A stretch of DNA of 64,000 bases, from contig NZ_CP023689.1 in assembly GCF_008704715.1 (NCBI RefSeq), forward strand, positions 4,774,001 through 4,838,000, given 5' to 3'. This document shows positions 56,633 to 64,000 of this stretch, piece by piece (the stretch's first letter is position 1; every line of letters begins with the position of its first letter). A program made the translations under genes and the position numbers. Source of the stretch: Streptomyces chartreusis. GTDB taxonomy: Bacteria > Actinomycetota > Actinomycetes > Streptomycetales > Streptomycetaceae. The notes beneath the pieces are model-generated. The model was given only the letters and a program-made list of their open reading frames with translations, did no database searches and had not been told where the DNA came from.

Positions 56633-57982
56633 ATGTCGGACCGTGACGACCCGGGAACCATCGGGCGCAGAGTGCAGCAGCTGCGGGCCGACCGTGGGCT
56701 GACGCAGCGGCAGCTTGCCGAGCCGGCGTACACCCCCGCGTACATCTCCACCCTGGAGGCCGGCCGGGTGCGCGCGTCCGACGACGCGCTGCGGCACATC
56801 GCCGAGCGTCTCGGCGTCGCCTTCGAGGAGCTGGCCACCGGCCGTGCCGCGCACCTCGTCACCGACCTGCGCCTGCGACTGACCGAGGCGCAGCGGATAC
56901 TCGCCACCGGTGACACCGAGGCCGCCGCCGAGCAGTACACCGCGCTGCTCGCGGAGGCCGAGGGCAACGGCTTCGCCGAGGAGCTGGCGGCGGCACTGCT
57001 CGGGCTCGGCGAGTGCGGCATCGACGCCGGTGAACTCACCTCCGCACGGCACCACTTCGAGCGTGCCGAGCAGGTCCTCGCGGAGGCCGGCGCTCCCCTG
57101 CCGGCCCGCGTCCCGGCGCTGCGCGGACGAGCCGTGTCGCACTACCTCACCGGCGAACTCCGCTACGCCGTCTACCTGCTGGAGTCCACCCTCGACGAGC
57201 TGAACCGGGGCGGACTGCACGACCCCGACGCCCTGTTGCTGCTCTACGCCAGCGTCATCGGCCCGTACATGGACATGGGCGCCCACGCGCGGGCCGCCCA
57301 GGCCGCCGAGTACGCCCTCGCGCTCGCCCCGCAGGCCGGCGATCCGGCGCTGGTCGCCCGGATGCACCGGTCCGTCGCCCGCACCCTGCTCGCCGAGGGG
57401 AGGATCGCCGAGGCCGACGCCTCCCTGGCCAAGGCCGCCGAGCTGTACCGGCAGCTCCAGATACGTACCGAACTCGCCAACTGCCACTGGATGCGCGGCT
57501 ACGTCTACGCCCAGAACGGCGACCTGGAGCGCGCCGAGGCCGAGATGCGCGAGGCGCAGACGATGCTCACCGCCAAGCGGGCCGCGCTGTACACCAGCCA
57601 GGTCGCCGTCGAGCTCGCCGACGTACTGCACCGGCGCGGCAAGTCCGACGAGGCCGCGGCCCTGCTGCACGAGGTGCTCAGCGACCTCAGCCCCGAGCGC
57701 GGCGCCCTGCACGCGGCCGCCGCGCACCGCCTGCTCGGCATCATCGCCGAGGACTCCCGGGACACCGAGACCGCCGAGGAGCACTACGTCCGTGCCCTGA
57801 GCCTGCTGGAGCGGGCGGGCGCTGCCGGTGACCTGGCCGACCTGTGCCGGCTCCTCGGCGACCTCTTGCGCCGTACCGGCCGGGTGGAGGCGGCGCTCGA
57901 CGCGTACCGCACGGGACTCGGCCACCGTACGGCCCCCGGCACCACCACCCTGGGGCCGGCGCCCGCACAGCCTCCTCTGTGA
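56633..57982 (+). CDS. XRE-TPR regulator
   Basis: This 449-residue protein has an XRE helix-turn-helix (GRRVQQLRADRGLTQRQLAEPAYTPAYISTLEAGRVRASDDALRHIAERL, 9-60) and about nine TPR-like helix pairs (80-430). TPR-containing XRE proteins often bind signalling peptides or partner proteins, as in the Rap/Rgg families. ATG 56633 follows GGGGGAG. The palindrome upstream may be its operator. The downstream permease gene starts 73 bases later. Confidence 0.9.
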   Translation: MSDRDDPGTIGRRVQQLRADRGLTQRQLAEPAYTPAYISTLEAGRVRASDDALRHIAERLGVAFEELATGRAAHLVTDLRLRLTEAQRILATGDTEAAAEQYTALLAEAEGNGFAEELAAALLGLGECGIDAGELTSARHHFERAEQVLAEAGAPLPARVPALRGRAVSHYLTGELRYAVYLLESTLDELNRGGLHDPDALLLLYASVIGPYMDMGAHARAAQAAEYALALAPQAGDPALVARMHRSVARTLLAEGRIAEADASLAKAAELYRQLQIRTELANCHWMRGYVYAQNGDLERAEAEMREAQTMLTAKRAALYTSQVAVELADVLHRRGKSDEAAALLHEVLSDLSPERGALHAAAAHRLLGIIAEDSRDTETAEEHYVRALSLLERAGAAGDLADLCRLLGDLLRRTGRVEAALDAYRTGLGHRTAPGTTTLGPAPAQPPL

Positions 57983-58055
57983 GGAACCCCAGCCTGCCCA
58001 CAGCCCCCACCGGTTAGCCTTCGCGGAGCAATTCGAACAGGTGGGGACGGGCACG

Positions 58056-59060
58056 GTGGAGAACCAGCGGACCGTGGTCGACGGGCTGCGGCTCGTCGTA
58101 CGCACGCTCGTGTACGCCGTGGTCGGCGGCGTCGCCCTCGTCGTCATCGCCACGGTCGCCTCGGTCCTCGGGCCGCTGCTCGCCCTCGACCTGTACACCC
58201 CGCCCGTCGCCGCCTGGTGGACCGTCTTCACGGCCATCGCGGTGCAGGGCGTGCCCTTCCTGCTGCTCGGCACGGTCGTCTCGGCGGCGATCGGGGCCTT
58301 CGTACCGGAGAGGGTGTTCAGCCGGCTGCTGCCGCGCAACCAGGCCCTCGCGGTGCCCGTCGCCGGAGCCGCCGGGGTCGTCCTGCCGGGGTGCGAGTGC
58401 GCGTCCGTGCCGGTGGCCGGGAGCCTGATGCGGCGCGGGGTGGCCCCGGCCGCCGCCCTCGCGTTCCTGCTCTCCGCGCCCGCCATCAACCCGGTCGTGC
58501 TCGTCGCCACCTCCGTCGCCTTTCCCGGGCAGCCGGAGATGGTGCTCGGGCGGCTGGTCGCCTCGCTGGCCACGGCGGTCGTGATGGGCTGGCTGTGGGC
58601 GCGGTTCGGGCGCGAGGAGTGGCTGCGCCCGCCCGAGCGGCACGCAGGGCACGGCGCCCGGGGGCTGCGCGCGTTCGCCGCCGGGCTCCAGCACGACTTC
58701 CTGCACGCCGGTGGCTTCCTGGTCCTCGGTGCGGCGGCCGCGGCGACGTTCAACATCGTGGTGCCGAGGTCCGTTCTGGACCTCTTCACCGGGTCGGTGT
58801 GGGCGTCGGTGCTGCTTCTCGCGCTGCTCGCGGTCGTGCTGTGCGTGTGCAGCGAGGCCGACGCGTTCGTCGCCGCCTCGCTGAGCGGCTTCTCGCCGAC
58901 CGCGCGGCTGGCGTTCATGGTGGTCGGCCCGATGGTGGACCTGAAGCTGATCGCCCTCCAGGCGGGGACCTTCGGACGGTCCTTCGCCGTGCGGTTCTCG
59001 TCCGTGACGTGGGTGGTCGCCGTGGTGAGCAGCGTGCTGGTGGGGTGGTGGCTGCTGTGA
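58056..59060 (+). CDS. Permease of the DUF318/ArsP_1 type
   Basis: This 334-residue membrane protein has about eight helices. It carries the family cysteines in GVVLPGCECASVPVAGSLMRRG near residue 110, which may bind metal or thiol compounds, and SAPAINPVVLVATSVAF near 144. A second half has LCVCSEADAFVAASLSGFSPTARLAFMVVGPMVDLKLI. ArsP-type permeases export organoarsenicals, while others handle metals. GTG 58056 is preferred over 58041 because of spacing. It is coupled to the next gene by a GTGA overlap. Confidence 0.87.
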   Translation: MENQRTVVDGLRLVVRTLVYAVVGGVALVVIATVASVLGPLLALDLYTPPVAAWWTVFTAIAVQGVPFLLLGTVVSAAIGAFVPERVFSRLLPRNQALAVPVAGAAGVVLPGCECASVPVAGSLMRRGVAPAAALAFLLSAPAINPVVLVATSVAFPGQPEMVLGRLVASLATAVVMGWLWARFGREEWLRPPERHAGHGARGLRAFAAGLQHDFLHAGGFLVLGAAAAATFNIVVPRSVLDLFTGSVWASVLLLALLAVVLCVCSEADAFVAASLSGFSPTARLAFMVVGPMVDLKLIALQAGTFGRSFAVRFSSVTWVVAVVSSVLVGWWLL

Positions 59061-59863
59061 GGCGGTACGGGCCGGCGGTGCTGCTGCTCCTGACGGGGGC
59101 GGCGATCCTGAGGATCTCGCTGTTCAGCGAGCTGTATCTGCGGTACGTGCAGGCGGGACTACGGCCGTATCTGGTCGTGTCCGGGTTCCTGCTGGTGCTG
59201 CTGGCGGTGGCCGCGGCGGTCGCCGGGCGAGCGGAACAGGAACCGCACGCCGAGCAGGGCCAGCACGCAGAGCACGACGAACACGCCGGCCGCGATCAGC
59301 AATGCGAGCACGGCGAGCACGACGAGTGCGATGACGATTCCCACGCCCACGATCAGCACGGCGGCCACCATAGCCCCCGTATCGCCTGGCTCCTCACCCT
59401 GCCCGCCCTTGCCCTCCTCCTCTTCCCGCCGCCCGCGCTCGGCTCCTACAGCGCCGAGCGGGAGGCGGCGCAGCGGGCGGCCCAGGGGGTCGGGCACTTT
59501 CCGGCGCTGCCGAGCGGGGATCCGGTGGAGCTGACGCTCGCGGAATTCAGCTCGCGGGCGATCTATGACAGCGGGCAGTCGCTGGCGGGGCGCACGGTGG
59601 CGCTGACCGGGTTCGTCACCCGGGACGACGACGGCACCTGGTACGTCACGCGGCTTCTGGTGGCGTGCTGTGCCGCCGACGCGACCACCGGCAAGGTCGA
59701 GGTGCGGGGCGGGGAGGCTCCGCCGGTCGACTCGTGGGTCACGGTGACCGGGACGTGGCGTCCTCGGGGCGCGCTCGGGACGGATGCGGCTTGGCCTCCG
59801 GTGGTGGATGCCGGGGCGGTGCGGCGGGTTGAGCAGCCGGCTGATCCGTACGAGAAGCGGTGA
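59057..59863 (+). CDS. TIGR03943 family membrane protein with His-rich loop
   Basis: This 268-residue protein has two N-terminal helices, then a His/Glu/Asp/Cys-rich loop (about 65-107; HAEHDEHAGRDQQCEHGEHDE...), and two helices. A cytoplasmic or outer C-terminal domain has GRTVALTGFVTRDDDGTWYVTRLLVACCAADATTG. TIGR03943 proteins pair with DUF318 permeases (as YcgQ-YcgR in Bacillus, which is Zur-controlled). The His-rich loop fits zinc or other metal binding. It starts at GTG 59057 inside the permease stop. I see no Zur box upstream. Confidence 0.87.
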   Translation: MRRYGPAVLLLLTGAAILRISLFSELYLRYVQAGLRPYLVVSGFLLVLLAVAAAVAGRAEQEPHAEQGQHAEHDEHAGRDQQCEHGEHDECDDDSHAHDQHGGHHSPRIAWLLTLPALALLLFPPPALGSYSAEREAAQRAAQGVGHFPALPSGDPVELTLAEFSSRAIYDSGQSLAGRTVALTGFVTRDDDGTWYVTRLLVACCAADATTGKVEVRGGEAPPVDSWVTVTGTWRPRGALGTDAAWPPVVDAGAVRRVEQPADPYEKR

Positions 59864-59907
59864 GTGCCGGGGTATGCCGGTGGTCGTCCGCGGGCCGGTG
59901 GGGGTTG

Positions 59908-59942
59908 ATCGCGCAGTTCCCCGCGCCCCTTCAGGGCGCGTA
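59908..59942. repeat. Streptomyces-type intergenic hairpin repeat
   Basis: The stretch GATCGCGCAGTTCCCCGCGC with a CGCGCCC (59922-59928)/GGGCGCG (59934-59940) hairpin resembles a short element seen in many Streptomyces intergenic regions. It may also act as the terminator of the TIGR03943 gene. Confidence 0.5.
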
Positions 59943-60032
59943 GGCACCGCGTTTCGTGGTGGCCGCCAGGGGTAGTCGGGCGGGGTCGAAAGGCGGGACC
60001 AGTAGGCCGCGCTCGGGAGCGAGGAGGCAGCC

Positions 60033-60800
60033 GTGCGGCCCAGAGACGAGCATCGTGGTGAGCGGGAAGGGGTCGGCGCCGCGGACGCCGTTGCCGAAGG
60101 TGTGCGCGGTGTGGGGCCGGGCGAGATACCGGGGCGGCTGTGCGACGTGGCGGTGGAACTGCTGCCCGTGAGCGGCGCGAGCGTGTCGCTGCACAGCCAC
60201 GGCCTGCCCGTACAGCTGGGCGCGAGCAGCGCGCAGGCGGCGTATGTGACCGAGATCCAGGCGACGTTGGGCGACGGGCCCTGCCAGTCGGCCGCCGAGA
60301 GCGGCACCCCCGTGCTGGCCCGCGACCTGACGGCGGGGCAGGACGTGGCGCGCTGGCCCGTCTTCGCCCAGCAGGCCACCGCCGCCGGCGTACGGGCGGT
60401 GTACTCGATGCCGCTCGGCAGCGCGACGGTGTGCGTGGGCACCCTCGACCTCTACCGCGAGTTCCCCGGCGACCTCAGCGACCGGGAGCTGCACACGGCC
60501 CGCACGGTCGCCGGGATGATGACCGTGGCCCTGATGGCGCTGCCGCACATGGAGGAGGCCGGGCAACCCGGCGACGAGCGGTGGCTGAGCGGCCTCGCCA
60601 CCGACCATGACCAGGTCTACCAGGCCACCGGCATGATCATGGCCCAGCTGCACGTCGGCACGGACGAGGCGCTGGCCCGGCTGCGGGCACACGCGTTCGC
60701 GCACGGACGTACGGCACTGGACACGGCGGGGGACGTGGTGACGCACCGGCTGCGGTTCGACGAGGAACAGGACGAGGGGGGCGAGGGAACCGCCCCCTAG
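60033..60800 (+). CDS. GAF-ANTAR antitermination regulator
   Basis: This 255-residue protein has a GAF domain at about 30-165 (CDVAVELLPVSGASVSLHSHGLPVQLGASSAQAAYVTEIQATLGDGPCQSAAESG...) and a C-terminal ANTAR domain: SGLATDHDQVYQATGMIMAQLHVGTDEALARLRAHAFAHGRTALDTAGDVV. ANTAR domains bind RNA hairpin pairs to prevent termination; the GAF domain probably senses a small ligand. GTG 60033 follows GAGGAGG. The target RNA is not evident here. Confidence 0.92.
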   Translation: MRPRDEHRGEREGVGAADAVAEGVRGVGPGEIPGRLCDVAVELLPVSGASVSLHSHGLPVQLGASSAQAAYVTEIQATLGDGPCQSAAESGTPVLARDLTAGQDVARWPVFAQQATAAGVRAVYSMPLGSATVCVGTLDLYREFPGDLSDRELHTARTVAGMMTVALMALPHMEEAGQPGDERWLSGLATDHDQVYQATGMIMAQLHVGTDEALARLRAHAFAHGRTALDTAGDVVTHRLRFDEEQDEGGEGTAP

Positions 60801-60811
60801 GATCGTCGACC

Positions 60812-61090
60812 ATGGAAATAGCGGGTCTCTTCTTCATCCTCATCGGCGTCCTGGCCGTCATCGGCGTCCAGAGCCGGATCGACCGGGCCGACAAGCGCGT
60901 CGCCCGCGTCGAGCGCAAACTCGACCTGGTCATCGACCACTTGGGACTGCGCGAGCCCGTCGACCCGCGCATGGACGAGGTCGTCGCGCTGCTGCGGAGC
61001 GACAGGAAGATCCAGGCGATCAAGGTCTACCGGGAGATCACCGGCGCGGGCCTGAAGGAGGCCAAGGACGCCGTCGAGCGCATGGCCTAG
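60812..61090 (+). CDS. Membrane protein with L7/L12 C-terminal-like domain
   Basis: This 92-residue protein has one N-terminal membrane helix (IAGLFFILIGVLAVIGV, about 3-19), a coiled part (SRIDRADKRVARVERKLDLVIDHLG), and a C-terminal domain like that of ribosomal protein L7/L12: MDEVVALLRSDRKIQAIKVYREITGAGLKEAKDAVERM. L7/L12 uses this domain to bring translation factors to the ribosome. Here it is tethered to the membrane. The gene lies 12 bases after the ANTAR gene. Confidence 0.85.
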   Translation: MEIAGLFFILIGVLAVIGVQSRIDRADKRVARVERKLDLVIDHLGLREPVDPRMDEVVALLRSDRKIQAIKVYREITGAGLKEAKDAVERMA

Positions 61091-61110
61091 GGCGCTCGTA
61101 GCCTTGGTTC

Positions 61111-62280
61111 ATGGCGGATGCCACGTCCGACAGCGACGACGAAGCCATCCAGCTCCCCACCTGGACCAAGGCCCTCGGCTGGTGCGGTGTCGCCGGACTG
61201 ATCTACCTGCTGATCTGCGCCGTGAGCATCATCAGCCGCGGCTTCGCGGGGCTGGGCAGCGACGCGGCGCACACGATGTTCGCCTTCGCCTCGCACCCGT
61301 GGGTCGGGCTGAGCGTCGGCGTTCTCGGTACGGTCCTGATCCAGTCGTCGACCACGACGACCGCCATCGCCGTCACCGCCGTGGGGTCGGGCGCGCTGCC
61401 CATCGAGGGCGCGATCCCCATCATCCTGGGCGCGAACGTCGGCACCACCGTGACGACGAGCCTGGTCGCGCTGACCTTCATCGGCAATCGCACGGAGTTC
61501 CGCAGGGCGCTGGGCGCCTCGACCGTCCATGACTTCTACAACTGGCTCGCGCTGCTGATCTTCTTCCCGATCGAGCTGATCTGGCATCCGCTGGAGCACA
61601 TCAGCGGGGCGCTCACCGATGCCCTGTACGGCACGGACTGGCTGCCGAACCCGGCCCACTTCAACTTCGTGCGGGCGGCCACCAGGCCGGTGGAGAGCGG
61701 AGTGATCCACGCGACCTCGCACGTCAGCAGCACACTCGGTCCGCTGTTCACCATCGTGATCGGCGCCCTGCTGATCCTGGTCGCCGTCCGCTACCTGGGA
61801 AAACTGCTCAAACTGCTCATGGTCGGCAGGGCCCGCGACATCCTGATCAAGGCCGTCGGCCGCAACCCCTACCTCGCCATGGCGTCCGGCATGGGGGTGA
61901 CCGTCGTGACCCAGTCCTCGACCATCACCACGTCCGTGCTGGTCCCCTTCGCCGGAACGGGCATCCTGACCCCGGCGCAGGTGTATCCCGTCGTCGTCGG
62001 CTCCAACCTCGGCACGACGTTCACGGTGGTCTTCGCGGCGTTCGCGGGCGTCGGACCGGACGCGAAGATCGGCCTCCAGGCGGCCTTCGTGCACCTGATC
62101 TACAACCTCTTCGCGATCGTCGTGATCTATGTGATCCCGCTGCTGCGCCCCGTGCCGCTGTTCTGCGCCGAGAAACTCGCCGGCGTCGCCTCCGAGCACC
62201 GGTGGGTCCTCGCCGTCTACATCGGCACCGTCTTCATCACCTTGCCCGCCCTGGTCATCGTGCTGGTGGGCGTGGTCTGA
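61111..62280 (+). CDS. Na+/Pi cotransporter family protein (NptA-like)
   Basis: This 389-residue protein has about nine helices and the paired QSSTTTT motif of Na/Pi cotransporters: GTVLIQSSTTTTAIAVTAVG near residue 72 and VTVVTQSSTITTSVLVPFAG near 266. GANVGTTVTTSLVALTFIGN and GSNLGTTFTVVFAAFAG follow each. It should import phosphate with sodium, or export it, across the membrane. The start is ATG 61111, and it lies 20 bases after the L7/L12-like gene. Confidence 0.9.
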   Translation: MADATSDSDDEAIQLPTWTKALGWCGVAGLIYLLICAVSIISRGFAGLGSDAAHTMFAFASHPWVGLSVGVLGTVLIQSSTTTTAIAVTAVGSGALPIEGAIPIILGANVGTTVTTSLVALTFIGNRTEFRRALGASTVHDFYNWLALLIFFPIELIWHPLEHISGALTDALYGTDWLPNPAHFNFVRAATRPVESGVIHATSHVSSTLGPLFTIVIGALLILVAVRYLGKLLKLLMVGRARDILIKAVGRNPYLAMASGMGVTVVTQSSTITTSVLVPFAGTGILTPAQVYPVVVGSNLGTTFTVVFAAFAGVGPDAKIGLQAAFVHLIYNLFAIVVIYVIPLLRPVPLFCAEKLAGVASEHRWVLAVYIGTVFITLPALVIVLVGVV

Positions 62281-62298
62281 GCCGCCCGGCGCGACGCG

Positions 62299-63072
62299 CT
62301 AGACGTCCTGCCGGCCCCGCTCCCTGACCTCCTGAAGGCGGTGGGCGCCGAGCTCCACGGCCGTCCAGGTCGCATCGGCCGGTACGTCGGCGAGGCCGCC
62401 GTTGGTGACGGTGATCGCGTCGTCGCCGACCCGGACGGCGGCGAGGTGCAGGGTGAGCGTGGGTGCCTCGTCGGAGTCGGAGACGCCGCGCAGGACGATC
62501 CGCAGACCCTGGCGGGCGTCCCCGACCTGTGGCATCTCGGCCTCGCTGACCTCCACGTCCAGCTGCCCGCCGCGCGCGGTCGCGCCGAACTGCCCGCACT
62601 CGTCGGGCAGGCTGCCGAGCCACGCCAGGGTCGCGTCGACGTCCTCGGGGCGATGAGCGACGATCCGGTAGCGCAGCTGGGCCCCGTCCCATGTGTCGTC
62701 CAGGCCGGTCGAGGCGCGGGTGCGGGCGTCCGGTCCGAAGAGGTCCTCCGCGTACAGGGCGTCGAGCAGCCGCCGGCACTCCGCCGAGTCGGTGGACGCC
62801 TTCAGCATGGTGTCCCGCCAGGTGGCGAACCCGTCGGTGGCCACCCAGGGTTCGCCGAGGTCGGCCTCGGTGATCAGCGCCGACCGCGCCTGGGCCTCGG
62901 TGAGCGTCGGGGCGGCCGCGGGCGCCCGTGTCCGGCCGCTCGGTGCCGCGGGGGAGGCGGGACCGGCCGAGGCCGCCCGGTCCGGCCACGAGACGGAGCA
63001 CGCGGGCGCGGCCAGCAGCGCGCCTGCGGAGAGCGCCGAGACGATGACGGCACGGGCCTGGGGACGGGGCAT
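62299..63072 (-). CDS. Lipoprotein of unknown function
   Basis: This 257-residue protein has a lipoprotein signal with lipobox LLAAPACS (about 19-26) and an Ala/Pro linker. A domain of about 200 residues carries LTEAQARSALITEADLGEPWVATDGFATWRD and Cys at about 105 and 165. It resembles sensor-like outer domains of Streptomyces lipoproteins, but I do not recognise a family name. ATG 63072 follows AGGAGG. It is convergent with the Na/Pi gene (18 bases apart). Confidence 0.75.
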   Translation of the reverse strand: MPRPQARAVIVSALSAGALLAAPACSVSWPDRAASAGPASPAAPSGRTRAPAAAPTLTEAQARSALITEADLGEPWVATDGFATWRDTMLKASTDSAECRRLLDALYAEDLFGPDARTRASTGLDDTWDGAQLRYRIVAHRPEDVDATLAWLGSLPDECGQFGATARGGQLDVEVSEAEMPQVGDARQGLRIVLRGVSDSDEAPTLTLHLAAVRVGDDAITVTNGGLADVPADATWTAVELGAHRLQEVRERGRQDV

Positions 63073-63402
63073 CGCGGGCCTCCTGGGCTGGTGTCGAGGG
63101 CGCGCCCAAGATCGGCACGTCTTCATAAGGCACCACCCCGGGAGGGCCACCACCAGCGCGCCGAGCCGTCCGGGTGACGCTGCGGCGCCGCCGGGAGGAA
63201 CCCCCGGATCCCGGCACCGTCCGGCCCCGATCTCGGCACCATCCGGCCCCACGGTGGGTTTCCGGCCGTTCTCACCGGTCTCTTACGGCCGCCTTTACCC
63301 GGCTGTCAGTGTCGTGACCTAGCCTTCGATCATTCAGGCGGTACGCGTGACCCTGCCGCGGTCGCCTTCCCTTTCTTTTTCGTTCCGGGGGGTTCGAAAA
63401 CC
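63073..63402. other. Divergent intergenic region
   Basis: This 330-base gap lies between the divergent lipoprotein gene and the secreted propeller gene and should hold both promoters. A T/C-rich stretch (CCTTTCTTTTTC, near 63370) precedes the propeller gene ribosome site GGGGGG. I see no clear operator, repeat or RNA gene. Confidence 0.5.
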
Positions 63403-64000
63403 GTGCGCAGACGCACTCTCCCTGCCGCGACGGCACTCGCGGTCCTGTTCAGCTCGGTCGCACTGGTCGCGACCGGCGCCGGGTCGGCGGCCGCCGACTC
63501 AGGCGTCTCCCTGCCCCTGAAGTCGACCGGTGACATCGTCGTCGACGGCTCCCACCAGCGGGTCTTCATCAGCGACCCGACCGCGGGACAGGTCGTCGTC
63601 ACGAACTACGCCGGCGCCGTCGTCGGCACCGTCGGCTCGCTGCCGGGCGTGCGCGGCCTGGAGCTGTCGCCCGACTCGGGCACCGTGTACGCGGCCGTCG
63701 GCGACGCCGACGCGATCGTGGCCATCGACACCGCGACCGCGACGGAGGCCCACCGCTGGTCCACCGGCACGGCCGCGCCCGAGTACGTGGCCCTCACCGG
63801 CGGCAAGGTCTGGTTCAGCTACGGCTCCGGCGGCGACGGCAACATCGGCTCGCTCGACCTGAGCGGCACCGAGCCGGTCCTCGCCCTCGGCCAGGACACC
63901 GCCCGCACCTTCTACGACGCCCCGATCCTGGACGCCTCCCCGGGCGCCCCGGGCACGCTGGTCGCGGGCGCGCCCGGCCAGAGCCCGGTCGTGCTCGCCG
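63403..64000 (+). CDS. Secreted beta-propeller repeat protein, C-terminus off window
   Basis: The frame starts at GTG 63403 and stays open to the right edge, giving at least 199 residues. It has a signal peptide (MRRRTLPAATALAVLFSSVALVATGAGSAAADSG) and then propeller-like repeats of the YVTN/NHL type: GDIVVDGSHQRVFISDPTAGQVVVTNYAGAVVGTVGSLPGVRGLELSPDSGTVYAAVGDADAIVAID. It is probably a cell-surface or secreted binding protein; the rest of its domains lie outside the window. Confidence 0.85.
   Translation, partial: MRRRTLPAATALAVLFSSVALVATGAGSAAADSGVSLPLKSTGDIVVDGSHQRVFISDPTAGQVVVTNYAGAVVGTVGSLPGVRGLELSPDSGTVYAAVGDADAIVAIDTATATEAHRWSTGTAAPEYVALTGGKVWFSYGSGGDGNIGSLDLSGTEPVLALGQDTARTFYDAPILDASPGAPGTLVAGAPGQSPVVLA

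Noticed and set aside
57983..58055. Zur box before the permease/TIGR03943 pair
   Set aside because: The short gap contains no sequence resembling the Streptomyces Zur palindrome TGAAAATGATTTTCA.

Overview
This window is chromosomal DNA from a high-GC actinomycete, almost certainly a Streptomyces. The GC content is very high, third codon positions are mostly G or C, and GTG and TTG starts and ATGA/GTGA/TTGA overlaps are common. Typical Streptomyces families are present: XRE-DUF5753/DUF397 pairs, DrrAB exporters, DUF6479, DUF6153, CU044_5270 proteins, LAXTG wall proteins and an expansin-like protein. I see no rRNA, tRNA, CRISPR array, transposase or phage gene. The one clear gene remnant is a cysteine-hydrolase fragment at 7168-7425.

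Layout. 1-4.3 kb: two divergent ECF-type sigma loci. One is a normal sigma gene with a separate membrane partner. The other fuses sigma and membrane parts in one protein and is coupled to a GT51 glycosyltransferase whose transpeptidase half has lost its catalytic motifs. 4.3-10.2 kb: an aromatic-acid-type MFS transporter, a Ppx/GppA phosphatase, a RibD-like reductase, a CGNR regulator and a Tat-exported alpha/beta hydrolase. 10.2-15.2 kb: an Ohr/OsmC peroxidase behind twin operators, a metallo-hydrolase, an amidase with a small partner, a TetR regulator, and GYD and TerB-like proteins. 15.3-21.7 kb: an ECF sigma/CU044_5270 pair, an SLC13 transporter with a universal stress protein, an APH-like kinase, a DUF2993 protein and a TetR. 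21.7-28.0 kb: drug export (DHA2 MFS, two paralogous TetRs, an MMPL transporter) and a histidine kinase without a partner. 28.1-32.3 kb: a three-gene MoxR ATPase/VWA/unknown operon. 32.6-35.7 kb: the expansin-like protein, then wall substrate, class F sortase, ECF sigma and membrane protein. 35.9-41.3 kb: DUF6153/DUF305 metal-type proteins, methyltransferases and small envelope proteins.

41.5-49 kb holds two related DrrAB exporters under different control. One follows a HicB-like ribbon-helix-helix gene and a DUF4097 gene, and the DNA in front of that regulator carries about a dozen 8-bp repeats phased at 10-11 bp. The other lies opposite a TetR gene with four 19-bp operators between them. 49-53.8 kb: a DUF4142 protein, a GH13 glucosidase, a LAQTG wall protein and a nucleoside hydrolase. 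53.9-55.3 kb: a short threonyl-tRNA synthetase lacking the TGS and editing domains, preceded by a 19-residue leader peptide with three consecutive Thr codons and a strong hairpin, which is the layout of ribosome-mediated attenuation. 55.4-58 kb: a regulator with a TTA codon paired with DUF397, then an XRE-TPR regulator. 58-64 kb: a permease/His-rich protein pair of metal type, a GAF-ANTAR regulator, a membrane L7/L12-like protein, a Na/Pi cotransporter, a lipoprotein and the start of a secreted beta-propeller protein.

The strongest candidates for undescribed biology are the Thr leader controlling an editing-free ThrRS, the phased repeat array at the HicB-DUF4097-DrrAB operon, the fused sigma/membrane protein coupled to a transpeptidase-dead GT51 protein, and the MoxR-VWA-unknown operon.
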